20,214 nt of DNA from Palsa-948 sp964481195 (GCA_964481195.1 CAYZTB010000052.1:1-20214), one strand, 5' to 3'. Shown: positions 7,491 through 15,362, counted from the first letter of the stretch. The notes: a model not told the origin generated them from the sequence alone. Made by a program: numbers and translations.

Positions 7491-8525
7491 TTATTTTATT
7501 AACCTATCATATAAAGATAAGAATTTATCTCTATTTACTTCTTTAGTAGAGTATTTTTCTGTTAATTCTTTATTTATTTCTGAAGCCTTTTCAAAATTTA
7601 TTTTAGATGCTTCAGTAAAAAAATCAGTATCAACATTTTTGACTACGAATCCATTAGTCATGTCGTTAATCCACTCTTGATTTGCAGGTAAATCTGAAAC
7701 TATTGGAATGCAACTATAAGATATAGCTTCTAGCAAGCTTATTGAAGTAGCATCGCTTTCGGGAATGGAAACAAATATTTTTGACTTAGCATAAAATGAG
7801 TTATTTTTTTCTTTACCAAGCCATCCTGTAAATTCTACATATTTATTCAAGAAAAGGGATGTACTAAGCAGTTTAAGGCTTTCGGTTTCTTCCCCAGAAC
7901 CAGCAATAATTAACCTCCAGCTGTTATTTTGTGCGGCATTAAATATTTTAAATGCGCGTATTATTTTATTAATTCTATACAAAGGCTTATGAAGTCTGTT
8001 TGAATAAATTATATTTTCTTTTTCGACAATTGTTTTTGGCATTTCAATGCCGAAATTTGCAATGGTTATATCTAACTTTAATTTAGGAGTAATCTTTCTC
8101 ATTTCTTCAGCCATATACTTTGAGTCTGAAGTAAATGCGCTGCTGTTTTCTAAAATATATTTAGTAATTCTTTTTAGAATTTCATTTCTTTTTGGGGATA
8201 ACAATATATCGCTTCCCCATGCTGAAACTACAATTGGGATATTTGTTTTCTTATTTGCTTTTAACGAATAATAAGCATAAGAATTAGCTTGGTGTACGTG
8301 AATAAGTGAAGGCTTGTAATTTTCAATAACATTCCTGATTGCATTTGGCGTAGAAAAATGATTTGAAATTTTTTTGAGCGAAAAATTTAATACAATAGTT
8401 TTGGTATTGTTTTCTAAATTTTCCCTATTAGTTATTAGAAGTATTTCGTCAAAATAGCCCGATATCAACTCAATATAATTGAATGTGTGAACAGAATTCG
8501 GGGCTACTAAAAGCAATTTTTTCAT
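7491..8525 (-). CDS. Glycosyltransferase family 4 (GT-B fold)
   Basis: This 344-residue enzyme probably adds a sugar to the lipid-linked repeat unit in the cytoplasm. The N-terminal domain ends with LIHVHQANSYAYY (74-86) and PIVVSAWGSDILLSP (97-111), typical of GT4 enzymes. The donor-binding domain has RLIIAGSGEE near residue 205, VEFTGWLG, and SIPESDATSISLLEAISY near 253, where Asp replaces the first glutamate of the E-x7-E motif and the second glutamate is kept. The following segment, CIPIVSDLPANQEWI, completes the nucleotide-sugar site. Its ATG overlaps the stop of the polymerase-like gene in an ATGA arrangement, which strongly suggests co-translation. The sugar is not predictable. Confidence 0.88.
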   Translation of the reverse strand: MKKLLLVAPNSVHTFNYIELISGYFDEILLITNRENLENNTKTIVLNFSLKKISNHFSTPNAIRNVIENYKPSLIHVHQANSYAYYSLKANKKTNIPIVVSAWGSDILLSPKRNEILKRITKYILENSSAFTSDSKYMAEEMRKITPKLKLDITIANFGIEMPKTIVEKENIIYSNRLHKPLYRINKIIRAFKIFNAAQNNSWRLIIAGSGEETESLKLLSTSLFLNKYVEFTGWLGKEKNNSFYAKSKIFVSIPESDATSISLLEAISYSCIPIVSDLPANQEWINDMTNGFVVKNVDTDFFTEASKINFEKASEINKELTEKYSTKEVNRDKFLSLYDRLIK

Positions 8526-9748
8526 GCTAAAGAAATATTTTTTTGTGAATTGAAAAATAGGCCTGTTAGTATGGCAAAAATCAATAAAATAGTCTGATCA
8601 CACAATGGAACATTTGTTATTGAAGTTATGAATATTACTATGGTATATAAAAGCAGATTTAATCCCTCGCGGGAAATTCTTTCCTTCCATGAAGTCACAA
8701 AAGTGTAGAACAGCCAAGATAAATGAGCCAGCGAGCCAATTATACCGTACTTCCAGGCTACAAAAACATACTCTCCTTCCGGAAAAATTAGCTCTGATAT
8801 AAATTCTTTGTATGGTGACCATCCTAAAAATGGTTTGAATTTCATCATCTCAAACAGCATTTTCCATGTCATTATCCTGCTTTGGAGAGATCCTTGTTTA
8901 AGTATGTTGCCTGCCAAGGAGGAAAGATAAATATCTCCCATTAGATATAAAAAGAAATACATGATGGTAAATATGATGAGGTCTAACCCGGTTTTTATAA
9001 GATCGTATTTGAGAAGGAATATTGCAAGAAGATATATAACTCCGAAAGCAATAAAACCTGTACGGGATTGACAAGCTAAAACGCCTAAAACAGATAGATA
9101 GAATAGTGTCTTTTTCTTCCAGTGAACATTTTTTTCAGGAAAAAAGAATATGGTGAAAAAAAGAAATATGATTGCATTGTTATTTGGATTTCCCGAAGTT
9201 CCAAGAATTCTTTTTGTATCCGGTTCTCCCAGCGAGTTAAGTCCAAATGTAAGTACGTGTATGTCGTTTCCGTAAAGTATCTGTATCTGGCTGTTGAAGC
9301 CCATAAAATCTATATAATGAAAAAAATTAAATAAGAGAACTGCGCAGAAAATATATTTGATAGTTTTTTCAAAATTGATATGCTCTATAAATAGGAATAT
9401 AAATATTACGATTGTAACGTATTTGAGCAGTTTAAATATTTCAAAGTAATCTCTAATCATTCCCATACGTGAATTTGTAAAAATGGAAATAAGAATTATG
9501 AGAGAGTATATGGCGATAATGATAAATAGCCACTTCATTATTTTTAAAGCGTTGAAAAAACCTTGGTGAAGCAGTATTGTGGCAGCTAGTATAGGTAACA
9601 GTATTTCAGCTACCTGAATTTTCGGCCAAGATTCTACAATAGAAAATTGCGGTAGAATGAAGAGGGAGGCAAGTAAAATATAAAGCAAAAATGCAATTGC
9701 TGGATTTGCTTTTTTATCTAACGACTCGGGAGTTATTTGTTTGCCCAT
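8522..9748 (-). CDS. O-antigen polymerase-like membrane protein (Wzy candidate)
   Basis: This 408-residue protein has about ten hydrophobic segments. Family marks are GTSGNPNNNA (183-192), SRTGFIAFG (228-236) and SLQSRIMTWKM followed by KPFLGWSP (287-312), the usual pattern around the periplasmic loop of Wzy/WaaL-type proteins. Where the left-hand relative has an NAHNQFLQ histidine block, this one reads EGEYVFVAWKYGIIG, without histidine, which favours a polymerase over a WaaL-type ligase. Wzy joins repeat units at the periplasmic face after flipping by Wzx, and a Wzx-like gene lies in the same unit. The start is inside the acyltransferase gene (16-base overlap), and the end overlaps the GT4 gene by 4 bases. 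Low sequence conservation in this family keeps the exact role open. Confidence 0.78.
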   Translation of the reverse strand: MGKQITPESLDKKANPAIAFLLYILLASLFILPQFSIVESWPKIQVAEILLPILAATILLHQGFFNALKIMKWLFIIIAIYSLIILISIFTNSRMGMIRDYFEIFKLLKYVTIVIFIFLFIEHINFEKTIKYIFCAVLLFNFFHYIDFMGFNSQIQILYGNDIHVLTFGLNSLGEPDTKRILGTSGNPNNNAIIFLFFTIFFFPEKNVHWKKKTLFYLSVLGVLACQSRTGFIAFGVIYLLAIFLLKYDLIKTGLDLIIFTIMYFFLYLMGDIYLSSLAGNILKQGSLQSRIMTWKMLFEMMKFKPFLGWSPYKEFISELIFPEGEYVFVAWKYGIIGSLAHLSWLFYTFVTSWKERISREGLNLLLYTIVIFITSITNVPLCDQTILLIFAILTGLFFNSQKNISLA

Positions 9749-10296
9749 TCGTTATAAAACGTTTTTAATTCTGGATTGGCATCCAAGTATTCTTTGTCAA
9801 GTGTTCTGGTATCTCCAATTACTTTGGCAGGATTGCCACCAATAATTGAAAAATCAGGGAACTCACCTTTTACGTAGCTATATGAGCTAATTAAACAACC
9901 TTTGCCAATAGTTGTGCCTGGCATTATCAAGGAATGTGGTCCTGCAAAAGTATAGGCGCCAATTTTAACCGATCCTTTGATGTATCCTTTTAAATTTTTT
10001 TGGTGTGGATATTCTTTTCCATACAAACGAATGGAAATATGACTTGAATGAGTTATGATAGAAACAAAATTTGTAATCTGACAGCCTGTATCAATGGTTA
10101 GTCCATAGCTTGCATCTAAAAAATTATAATGGCCTATAAATACATTATCAGCAATTATTAAATTTTCTTTGTTTCCAATGTAAGTGGTATTGCTTACGCG
10201 TGTTAGTGGCAAGGTTTTTCCTTTTGCATCTTTAAAACGCCCCACCATGAAAGGCGAAAACCATTTAAAAATGTGATATGCTATTTTTTGCAACAT
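9733..10296 (-). CDS. Left-handed beta-helix (hexapeptide) acyltransferase
   Basis: This 187-residue cytoplasmic enzyme probably transfers an acetyl group from acetyl-CoA to a sugar or sugar nucleotide. Repeating I/V-G-x-x-x-x units run from about residue 40 to 165, including NVFIGHYNFLDA, SVKIGAYTFAGPHSLIMPG and TTIGKGCLISSYSYVKG, ending with SIIGGNPAKVIGD (150-162), the usual closing turn of this fold. The histidines in SIITHSSH (78-85) are candidate catalytic residues. It starts one base after the polysaccharide-deacetylase-like gene and overlaps the polymerase-like gene by 16 bases, so it belongs to the polysaccharide unit and most likely O- or N-acetylates the repeat unit or a precursor. 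Confidence 0.88.
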   Translation of the reverse strand: MLQKIAYHIFKWFSPFMVGRFKDAKGKTLPLTRVSNTTYIGNKENLIIADNVFIGHYNFLDASYGLTIDTGCQITNFVSIITHSSHISIRLYGKEYPHQKNLKGYIKGSVKIGAYTFAGPHSLIMPGTTIGKGCLISSYSYVKGEFPDFSIIGGNPAKVIGDTRTLDKEYLDANPELKTFYNEWANK

Positions 10297-10297
10297 T

Positions 10298-11083
10298 TTA
10301 TATAGCGTACTTAATACCTTCTATAAATCGCTGAATGTTATCTTTTGTGTTAATCCAAGGGGCAACTCTCCAATGTTTAGGATGAGTTAGTAAATATATT
10401 ACTTTATGTCCTTCCTGAATGCATTTAAAAGGGTTGTTGGGCTTGTAATATATTGGATATCCTACATCTGATAATATGATATTAAAATGCTTCAGCAATG
10501 TTTCATTATAGCATTCAAGTTCAATTTTTTGCTCCTGTAAAAATTGTTCTGTTAAGAATTCAAAATTCGACATATTTATTTTCCTATTTACAAAGTCTCC
10601 ATGTGAAGCAATGGTTTTTATTTTGAAGTTAAGTCTGCTCTCTAATAGTTTAATGTTCTGCTTAAAAATATTTTGCAGTTCTTCAAAATGTGGCGTAATC
10701 TCTTTTTTTGATTTAATCTTATGGTTCTTGCAATATTGAGCAAGTTCTTCATAGTGATAACCAACTTCGCACCCTGAATTATTTATTTCATTCATTAGTA
10801 TAGGGTCAAATGTAGAAAGCCTGAAATAGTAACTCGTTTTTATATTTTGCTTCTGTTCTATTTCAAACATTTTTCTGGCTGTGGCTAAGTCAGAATCAAT
10901 ATCATGACGATGAATGAAATATTTTTTGTCATTATAGATAGAGTTGGATTTAACTAGGCTATAAAAATCAGGTATAGTAACGTGTGTGTAATTATTTTTA
11001 AGCGCTGTAACAAGTAGTGTCTCATATTCCTTTAGTCGAGAAGGCATTAAATAATCTGCATATATTCTATCGATGATTCCCAT
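10298..11083 (-). CDS. Polysaccharide-deacetylase-like protein
   Basis: This 261-residue protein has features of the NodB-type carbohydrate esterase fold. The metal and catalytic elements appear in order: FIHRHDIDSDL at 57-66 (the HD/DD motif of the family), EVGYHYEEL at 106-114 in place of the usual HxxxH-type motif, and IASHGDF at 158-164. No signal peptide is seen, so it should act in the cytoplasm, perhaps removing an acetyl group from a sugar nucleotide or lipid-linked sugar. It lies between the GNAT-like and hexapeptide acyltransferase genes with one-base gaps on each side, so deacetylation followed by re-acylation of an amino sugar is an appealing idea. The motif match is by eye, and the protein could be a non-catalytic relative. 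Confidence 0.68.
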   Translation of the reverse strand: MGIIDRIYADYLMPSRLKEYETLLVTALKNNYTHVTIPDFYSLVKSNSIYNDKKYFIHRHDIDSDLATARKMFEIEQKQNIKTSYYFRLSTFDPILMNEINNSGCEVGYHYEELAQYCKNHKIKSKKEITPHFEELQNIFKQNIKLLESRLNFKIKTIASHGDFVNRKINMSNFEFLTEQFLQEQKIELECYNETLLKHFNIILSDVGYPIYYKPNNPFKCIQEGHKVIYLLTHPKHWRVAPWINTKDNIQRFIEGIKYAI

Positions 11084-11084
11084 A

Positions 11085-11759
11085 TTATTCTTGCTTCCAA
11101 GTAACTAAATAAGGCTGGAAGCCACATCTTTTTTTGAATAACTTTAATCCATCGCTTGCTCCAAAAAATGTATCGTACATAATGTATTTGGTGGAGTTCG
11201 AGTTTTGAATTGCATATTCTACATACGAAGTGACAAGTAAATACATAATGCCTGCATCTAAAAAATCTGAATGGCCAAGAATTCTGTTAAGTATACATAG
11301 CTCTCCAGTTTTAACTACCCATAAGTAGACAGTTAGTTTATTATCTTTAAATATTCCGAAGTATATGTTGTTTTTGTTTATTGGATAGTCAATTTCTTTT
11401 TTGTAAGAATCGTCCATTTCTCTTCCTTGTCTATTGGAAGCAGATTGATTTATTTCAGCAATGTCTTTTTGATAATCATTCAAATTAATTTCTTGGAATA
11501 AAAATCCATTTCTGCCTGCTTTTCTGGAAAAATATGCAGCTGAATTTTTTCCATTTACAGACTGAGTGTAGTCTTCTGGTTTCTTAAATGAATCAGTTTT
11601 AATTAAAGCAACACCAATGGTTTTATTTTTTATTAATAAGTATTTTGGATGTTTGCTGGTAAAGGACTTGTAAATTCTTTTGCCTTCCAGGCTAACATCT
11701 AAAGAAATAGAAACTCTTGGCAGCTTACTTACTTCCTTTATGGTTTTAATAATCTTCAT
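11085..11759 (-). CDS. GNAT-like acyltransferase of the polysaccharide unit
   Basis: I place the start at the ATG at 11759, giving 224 residues beginning MKIIKTIKEV. This ATG overlaps the TGA of the flippase gene in a 4-base ATGA. A longer frame open to 11831 would overlap the flippase by 76 bases and add a leader with no family support. The C-terminus, DGLKLFKKRCGFQPYLVTW, has the end pattern of GNAT acyltransferases in O-antigen and capsule loci, and the central strands (NIYFGIFKDNKLTVYLWVV) fit the acetyl-CoA-binding sheet. It may transfer an acyl or aminoacyl group to an amino sugar. A FemAB-type fold, made of two GNAT-like domains, is an alternative given the N-terminal half. Confidence 0.65.
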   Translation of the reverse strand: MKIIKTIKEVSKLPRVSISLDVSLEGKRIYKSFTSKHPKYLLIKNKTIGVALIKTDSFKKPEDYTQSVNGKNSAAYFSRKAGRNGFLFQEINLNDYQKDIAEINQSASNRQGREMDDSYKKEIDYPINKNNIYFGIFKDNKLTVYLWVVKTGELCILNRILGHSDFLDAGIMYLLVTSYVEYAIQNSNSTKYIMYDTFFGASDGLKLFKKRCGFQPYLVTWKQE

Positions 11760-13036
11760 ATTATCAATTTTTTGTTTCCAGCTAAGGTATAAAACCACCA
11801 CATGGCATATAACATCATAAAGCTGGAGCAAATACTCATTAATATAAAGCCTAATGTGTAATTGTTAAGATACCCCCCCACCAATAATGAAATTAGGCGT
11901 AAAATAAAATCAATTACAGTTAGTATAAAAGCTTTTTTTTGTCTTTTAAATATCAATGTAACACATGCTACTGGCGATGCTATGAAATTTAATAGAAGCC
12001 AGGGGATTAATATCTGAGCAATTTCGCCTGCTTCTCTCCAATTTTCACCAAAGATAAATCCAAAAATTTGAGGAGTGAAAATAAAAAGAATCGTAAAGCC
12101 CGGCAATCCAATTATTGCCAATCTTTTGTATATAGAAATAATGTGAGGCTGAATGTTTTCGCCTTGATTGTAGGCATTTGATAGCCGTTGATAAAATACT
12201 TGTTGAAAAGCAGAGCCAATTAATCCAACTGGAGCTTTAAGGATTCTATAAGCAAACGAATAGAATCCAACAATGGCATCCATATAGTAATATGATAAAA
12301 TAAATACCATTCCGTTATCTTGAAAAGAGTCAAGTAGTGCGTGAGGCGAATTTATTGTAGCAAAATCTTTATGTTCCTTAAGCAGCGCTTTCTTTTCATT
12401 TGAATCAGGAATGGAAATATCTTTTGATGTAGTTGCGAAATTTAAATACAATACAAATGCGCCTGCTGCTTGCCCGGAAATTAATCCAAGTATCAGACCT
12501 TTGTAGCTTAAGCCGTAATACCCGGTAATTGTACTAACCAAAACAGTTGTAATGGCCATAAAAATTCTTGCAGCAGAATTTTGTTTGAATGTTTTCATTC
12601 TGGTAGACCAGTAATTGAAAATGGCAAAACATCCAATGCAGAAAATAGATAGGCCAATTAAGTAAAACCAAGACGAAAACATGGGTGTTATTGTTTCACC
12701 GCCTGCAAGATCAAAGATGTATATTCCTATTATCGAAATCAAACTTATAGCTACAACAATTTTAATGGCAGTGTGTGCAAGTCCTTTTGCATCGCTGTCT
12801 TTTTCAGGAAGAACAATGGCTAATTCAAAACGAGCTGCAGCAACAACTCCAATAATTGCTGTAATAGAAGTGAACAGTGCAAATACGGCAAATTCCTCTG
12901 GTAGATAAATACGACTTAAGACAGGAGAAAAAATAAAAGTTATAGCTTGAGCTATTCCTGTACCCGCAATGAGGGTAGATACATTTTTGCTAAGATCAGA
13001 TTTTGGAATTATCCAAGCAAGTATTTTCTTTATCAT
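11756..13036 (-). CDS. Wzx-type polysaccharide flippase (MOP superfamily)
   Basis: This 426-residue membrane protein has about twelve hydrophobic segments. Its N-terminus, SKNVSTLIAGTGIAQAITF, followed by SPVLSRIYLPEEFAVFALF (about 37-55) and the RFELAIVLP block (69-77), is typical of Wzx flippases and related lipopolysaccharide exporters. The role is to move the undecaprenyl-linked repeat unit from the cytoplasmic to the periplasmic face for polymerisation. It is the first polysaccharide gene of the right-hand block and begins only 15 bases after the rny stop, with no terminator in between. Its last codons overlap the start of the GNAT-like gene. The family assignment is strong; the repeat unit carried is unknown. 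Confidence 0.9.
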   Translation of the reverse strand: MIKKILAWIIPKSDLSKNVSTLIAGTGIAQAITFIFSPVLSRIYLPEEFAVFALFTSITAIIGVVAAARFELAIVLPEKDSDAKGLAHTAIKIVVAISLISIIGIYIFDLAGGETITPMFSSWFYLIGLSIFCIGCFAIFNYWSTRMKTFKQNSAARIFMAITTVLVSTITGYYGLSYKGLILGLISGQAAGAFVLYLNFATTSKDISIPDSNEKKALLKEHKDFATINSPHALLDSFQDNGMVFILSYYYMDAIVGFYSFAYRILKAPVGLIGSAFQQVFYQRLSNAYNQGENIQPHIISIYKRLAIIGLPGFTILFIFTPQIFGFIFGENWREAGEIAQILIPWLLLNFIASPVACVTLIFKRQKKAFILTVIDFILRLISLLVGGYLNNYTLGFILMSICSSFMMLYAMWWFYTLAGNKKLII

Positions 13037-13051
13037 GAATAAAGTGCCTAC

Positions 13052-14608
13052 TTATTTAGCAATATTCACCGCCCTAGTTTCCCGTATGACTGTAACCTTT
13101 ACTTGTCCCGGATAGGTCATTTCGGTTTGTATCTTGTTAGCGATGTCAAACGATAATGTTTCTGCTTCTTTATCAGAAATTTTTTCGGCAGATACAATTA
13201 CCCTTAACTCACGACCCGCTTGAATGGCAAACGCTTTTTCTACACCATTATTTGCAATTGCTAGATTTTCTAAGTCTTTTAGTCTTTGAATATATTGCTG
13301 ATGAACTTCACGTCTAGCCCCCGGTCTTGCTCCAGAAATTCCATCACATATTTGAACGATTGGAGCATACAAAGAAGTCATTTCTACTTCATCGTGATGA
13401 GCACCTATGGCATTGCAAATTTCTGGTTTCTCTTTTAGTTTTTCTGCCAATTTCATACCGGCAACTGCGTGAGGAAGTTCTAACTCCTCTTCAAAAACTT
13501 TTCCAATATCATGAAGTAATCCTGCTCTTTTTGCAATCTTAGGATTTAAGCCAAACTCGGCTGCCATGATAGAGCAGAGGTTTGCCACTTCGCGCGAGTG
13601 CTGAAGTAAGTTTTGTCCATAAGAAGAACGGTATTTCATTCTTCCTATCAGTCGAATTAATTCAGGAGGTAAACCATGAATTCCAAGATCAATGGTTGTA
13701 CGTTTTCCTATTTCAGCTATTTCATCGTTGATTTGTTTTTTTGTTTTTTCAACGATCTCTTCAATTCGAGCTGGATGTATACGTCCATCACCCACTAATT
13801 GATGCAGTGATAAACGTGCTATTTCTCTACGTACCGGATCAAAGCAGGATAAAATAATTGCCTCCGGAGTATCATCCACAATAATTTCTACTCCTGTTAA
13901 AGATTCTAAAGCGCGGATGTTTCTTCCCTCACGACCAATAATTCTTCCTTTCATATCATCGCCTTCAATATGAAATACAGTCACTGAATTTTCTATAGCA
14001 TGCTCTGTAGGTGCGCGTTGTATGGTTTGAATAACGATTCTTTTAGCTTCTTTGCTAGCAGTTAACTTCGCTTCTTCCATGGCTTGATTAATAAACGCCA
14101 TGGCATCGGTTTTTGCTTCGGCTTTTAAAGATTCTACCAATTGAGATTTTGCTTCTTCGGCAGAAATGCTAGAAAGAACTTCCAGTTGAACGATTTGCTT
14201 TTGGTGCATCTTATCCAAATCAGATTTTTTGCTTTCAATAATTTCCAATTGCTTATTCAGGTTGTCTCGTAGTGTATCAAGTTCTTTTTCTTTCCGAGTC
14301 GTTTGTTCTAGCTTTTGAGCAATTAGTTGCTCTTTTTGTCTTGCCTTTGATTCTAAATTTATGGCATTTTTATTTTTTTCATTTACATATTTCTCGTGGT
14401 CAGATTTTAGAGCCATTAATTTTTTCTCTCCTTCCAAAAGCTTTTCGTTTTTAATTTTTTCTGCTTCAATTTCTACTTCTTTTACTTTTAGCTGACTTTT
14501 AGCTTCAATTGATTTTCTGAGAATGGGGGCAGAGAGGAAAAAGCCAATTGTCAGGCCAATGAGGGCTGCCGCAGAAATCAGTACTATTTGTGTGATATCG
14601 AAGTTCAT
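13052..14608 (-). CDS. rny: Ribonuclease Y
   Basis: This is the membrane-anchored endoribonuclease that starts mRNA decay in many bacteria. The 518 residues match the usual length, and all domains are in order: an N-terminal membrane helix (about 7-30), a long charged coiled coil (about 33-200), a KH RNA-binding domain with the GRIIGREGRNIRALE motif (221-235), an HD phosphohydrolase domain with His337 (LLQHS) and the LLHDIGK motif with His366 and Asp367, and the conserved C-terminal tail ending VIRETRAVNIAK. Nothing important is missing. It lies between zapA, from which two hairpins separate it, and the flippase gene, which follows after 15 bases. The hairpins suggest partly independent transcription, although I see no consensus promoter in the 122-base gap. 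Confidence 0.97.
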   Translation of the reverse strand: MNFDITQIVLISAAALIGLTIGFFLSAPILRKSIEAKSQLKVKEVEIEAEKIKNEKLLEGEKKLMALKSDHEKYVNEKNKNAINLESKARQKEQLIAQKLEQTTRKEKELDTLRDNLNKQLEIIESKKSDLDKMHQKQIVQLEVLSSISAEEAKSQLVESLKAEAKTDAMAFINQAMEEAKLTASKEAKRIVIQTIQRAPTEHAIENSVTVFHIEGDDMKGRIIGREGRNIRALESLTGVEIIVDDTPEAIILSCFDPVRREIARLSLHQLVGDGRIHPARIEEIVEKTKKQINDEIAEIGKRTTIDLGIHGLPPELIRLIGRMKYRSSYGQNLLQHSREVANLCSIMAAEFGLNPKIAKRAGLLHDIGKVFEEELELPHAVAGMKLAEKLKEKPEICNAIGAHHDEVEMTSLYAPIVQICDGISGARPGARREVHQQYIQRLKDLENLAIANNGVEKAFAIQAGRELRVIVSAEKISDKEAETLSFDIANKIQTEMTYPGQVKVTVIRETRAVNIAK

Positions 14609-14652
14609 AGTTGTTTTAGGTTATATAAGTGTATGCAATTGTTATTTATAAA

Positions 14653-14696
14653 TAAAAAATCCCGTATAAGTTCAATCGTTATGAACTAAAACGGGA
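14653..14696 (-). terminator. Rho-independent terminator after zapA (distal hairpin)
   Basis: On the minus strand, TCCCGT (14696-14691) pairs with ACGGGA (14665-14660), and the inner arms GTTCA and TGAAC (14686-14682 with 14674-14670) close on a 7-base loop, followed by six T residues. The T run lies only on the minus-strand side, so it ends transcription coming from zapA toward rny. Confidence 0.7.
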
Positions 14697-14704
14697 AATA
14701 AAAT

Positions 14705-14720
14705 CCTCTTTTTTAAGAGG
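14705..14720 (-). terminator. Proximal hairpin after zapA
   Basis: CCTCTT and AAGAGG form a perfect 6-base stem with a 4-base loop, 10 bases past the zapA stop codon, followed on the minus strand by ATTTTATTT. It lies directly before the stronger hairpin at 14660-14696, so it may be a first weak terminator or a structure that stabilises the zapA mRNA end. Confidence 0.5.
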
Positions 14721-14730
14721 GAAAATGCAA

Positions 14731-15027
14731 TTACTCTTTAACTAATTCCGCAGATATTACTTTGTCAATCTTTTCTAATTTAGATAGAATATCTTTATCA
14801 TCTTTATGATTGCCGTGTTGTAATTCAACGGATTGTGAAGCAAAAAATAATGAACTCATAGCAAGCAAATCCTGTCTGTCCTTTATGCCAAAATTCTTTT
14901 CATAATTGGACACGTTATCATTGATAGCCTTTACCGCCTTACGAACGTTTTCTTCTTCCGTTCTGTCAATTGTGACAGGGTAAATTCGACCTGCAATGGA
15001 AACCTTTATGGATAGCTTGTCTTTCAT
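14731..15027 (-). CDS. zapA: Cell division protein ZapA
   Basis: ZapA binds FtsZ filaments and bundles them at the division ring. The 98-residue product has the family layout: an N-terminal sheet (LSIKVSIAGRIYPVTI, residues 5-20), the helix EEENVRKAVKAIND (24-37), and a C-terminal coiled coil that starts near LLAMSSLFFAS. The length is normal. It follows the small coiled-coil gene after 22 bases and is the second gene of a two-gene unit with a good promoter upstream and hairpins downstream. Adjacency to rny agrees with a housekeeping arrangement seen in Bacteroidota, as far as I recall. Sequence divergence in ZapA is high, but the fold signals here are clear. Confidence 0.9.
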   Translation of the reverse strand: MKDKLSIKVSIAGRIYPVTIDRTEEENVRKAVKAINDNVSNYEKNFGIKDRQDLLAMSSLFFASQSVELQHGNHKDDKDILSKLEKIDKVISAELVKE

Positions 15028-15049
15028 TAATTTCTGCGCCTACTGCGTA

Positions 15050-15340
15050 TTACTTGTTCAAAAGAGAAATGCACTTGTCTACTTCCCGAATCAGCTCGTT
15101 TATTTTTAATTTAAGATCAGTTGTATTTTCGTTAGTGGTTGATAATGATTTAGTTATTCTTAGTACTTTGCTTTTATCTTCAAGTTCTTTGATGGATTGT
15201 TTTTGTTGATCTATTTTATCAGATAATTGAACGTTTTGTGTTTTAAGAATTGTTAATTCCTTTTTTGCTTTGCGGTACGAGTCTACTAGTTTTTCAACTT
15301 TTGTTTCAAGACCAAAAGCTATTGACTTAATATCGCTCAT
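15050..15340 (-). CDS. Small coiled-coil protein upstream of ZapA
   Basis: This 96-residue protein is almost wholly helical. Residues 10-65 show heptad-type spacing of hydrophobic residues (LETKVEKLVDSYRKAKKEL and onward), then a short polar break near LSTTNENTTD (67-76), then a second helix, LKLKINELIREVDKCISLL (77-95). It has no signal peptide or membrane segment. I do not recognise an established family name. Its place as first gene of the zapA unit, and its size, suggest a division-ring accessory analogous to ZapB, the coiled-coil partner of ZapA in Escherichia coli; this is inference from context, not homology. Its ATG is 22 bases from the -7 element of the promoter at 15363-15392. Confidence 0.8.
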   Translation of the reverse strand: MSDIKSIAFGLETKVEKLVDSYRKAKKELTILKTQNVQLSDKIDQQKQSIKELEDKSKVLRITKSLSTTNENTTDLKLKINELIREVDKCISLLNK

Positions 15341-15362
15341 GTTTTCAATAAATCTTTGTTCA

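Noticed and set aside
11759..11831. Longer N-terminus for the GNAT-like protein
   Set aside because: It overlaps the flippase reading frame by 76 bases, has no family match, and the ATG at 11759 forms a neat ATGA junction.
14609..14730. Possible 6S RNA next to zapA, as in gammaproteobacteria
   Set aside because: The gap is only 122 bases and is filled by two short hairpins; the long rod with a large central bubble expected of 6S RNA does not fit.
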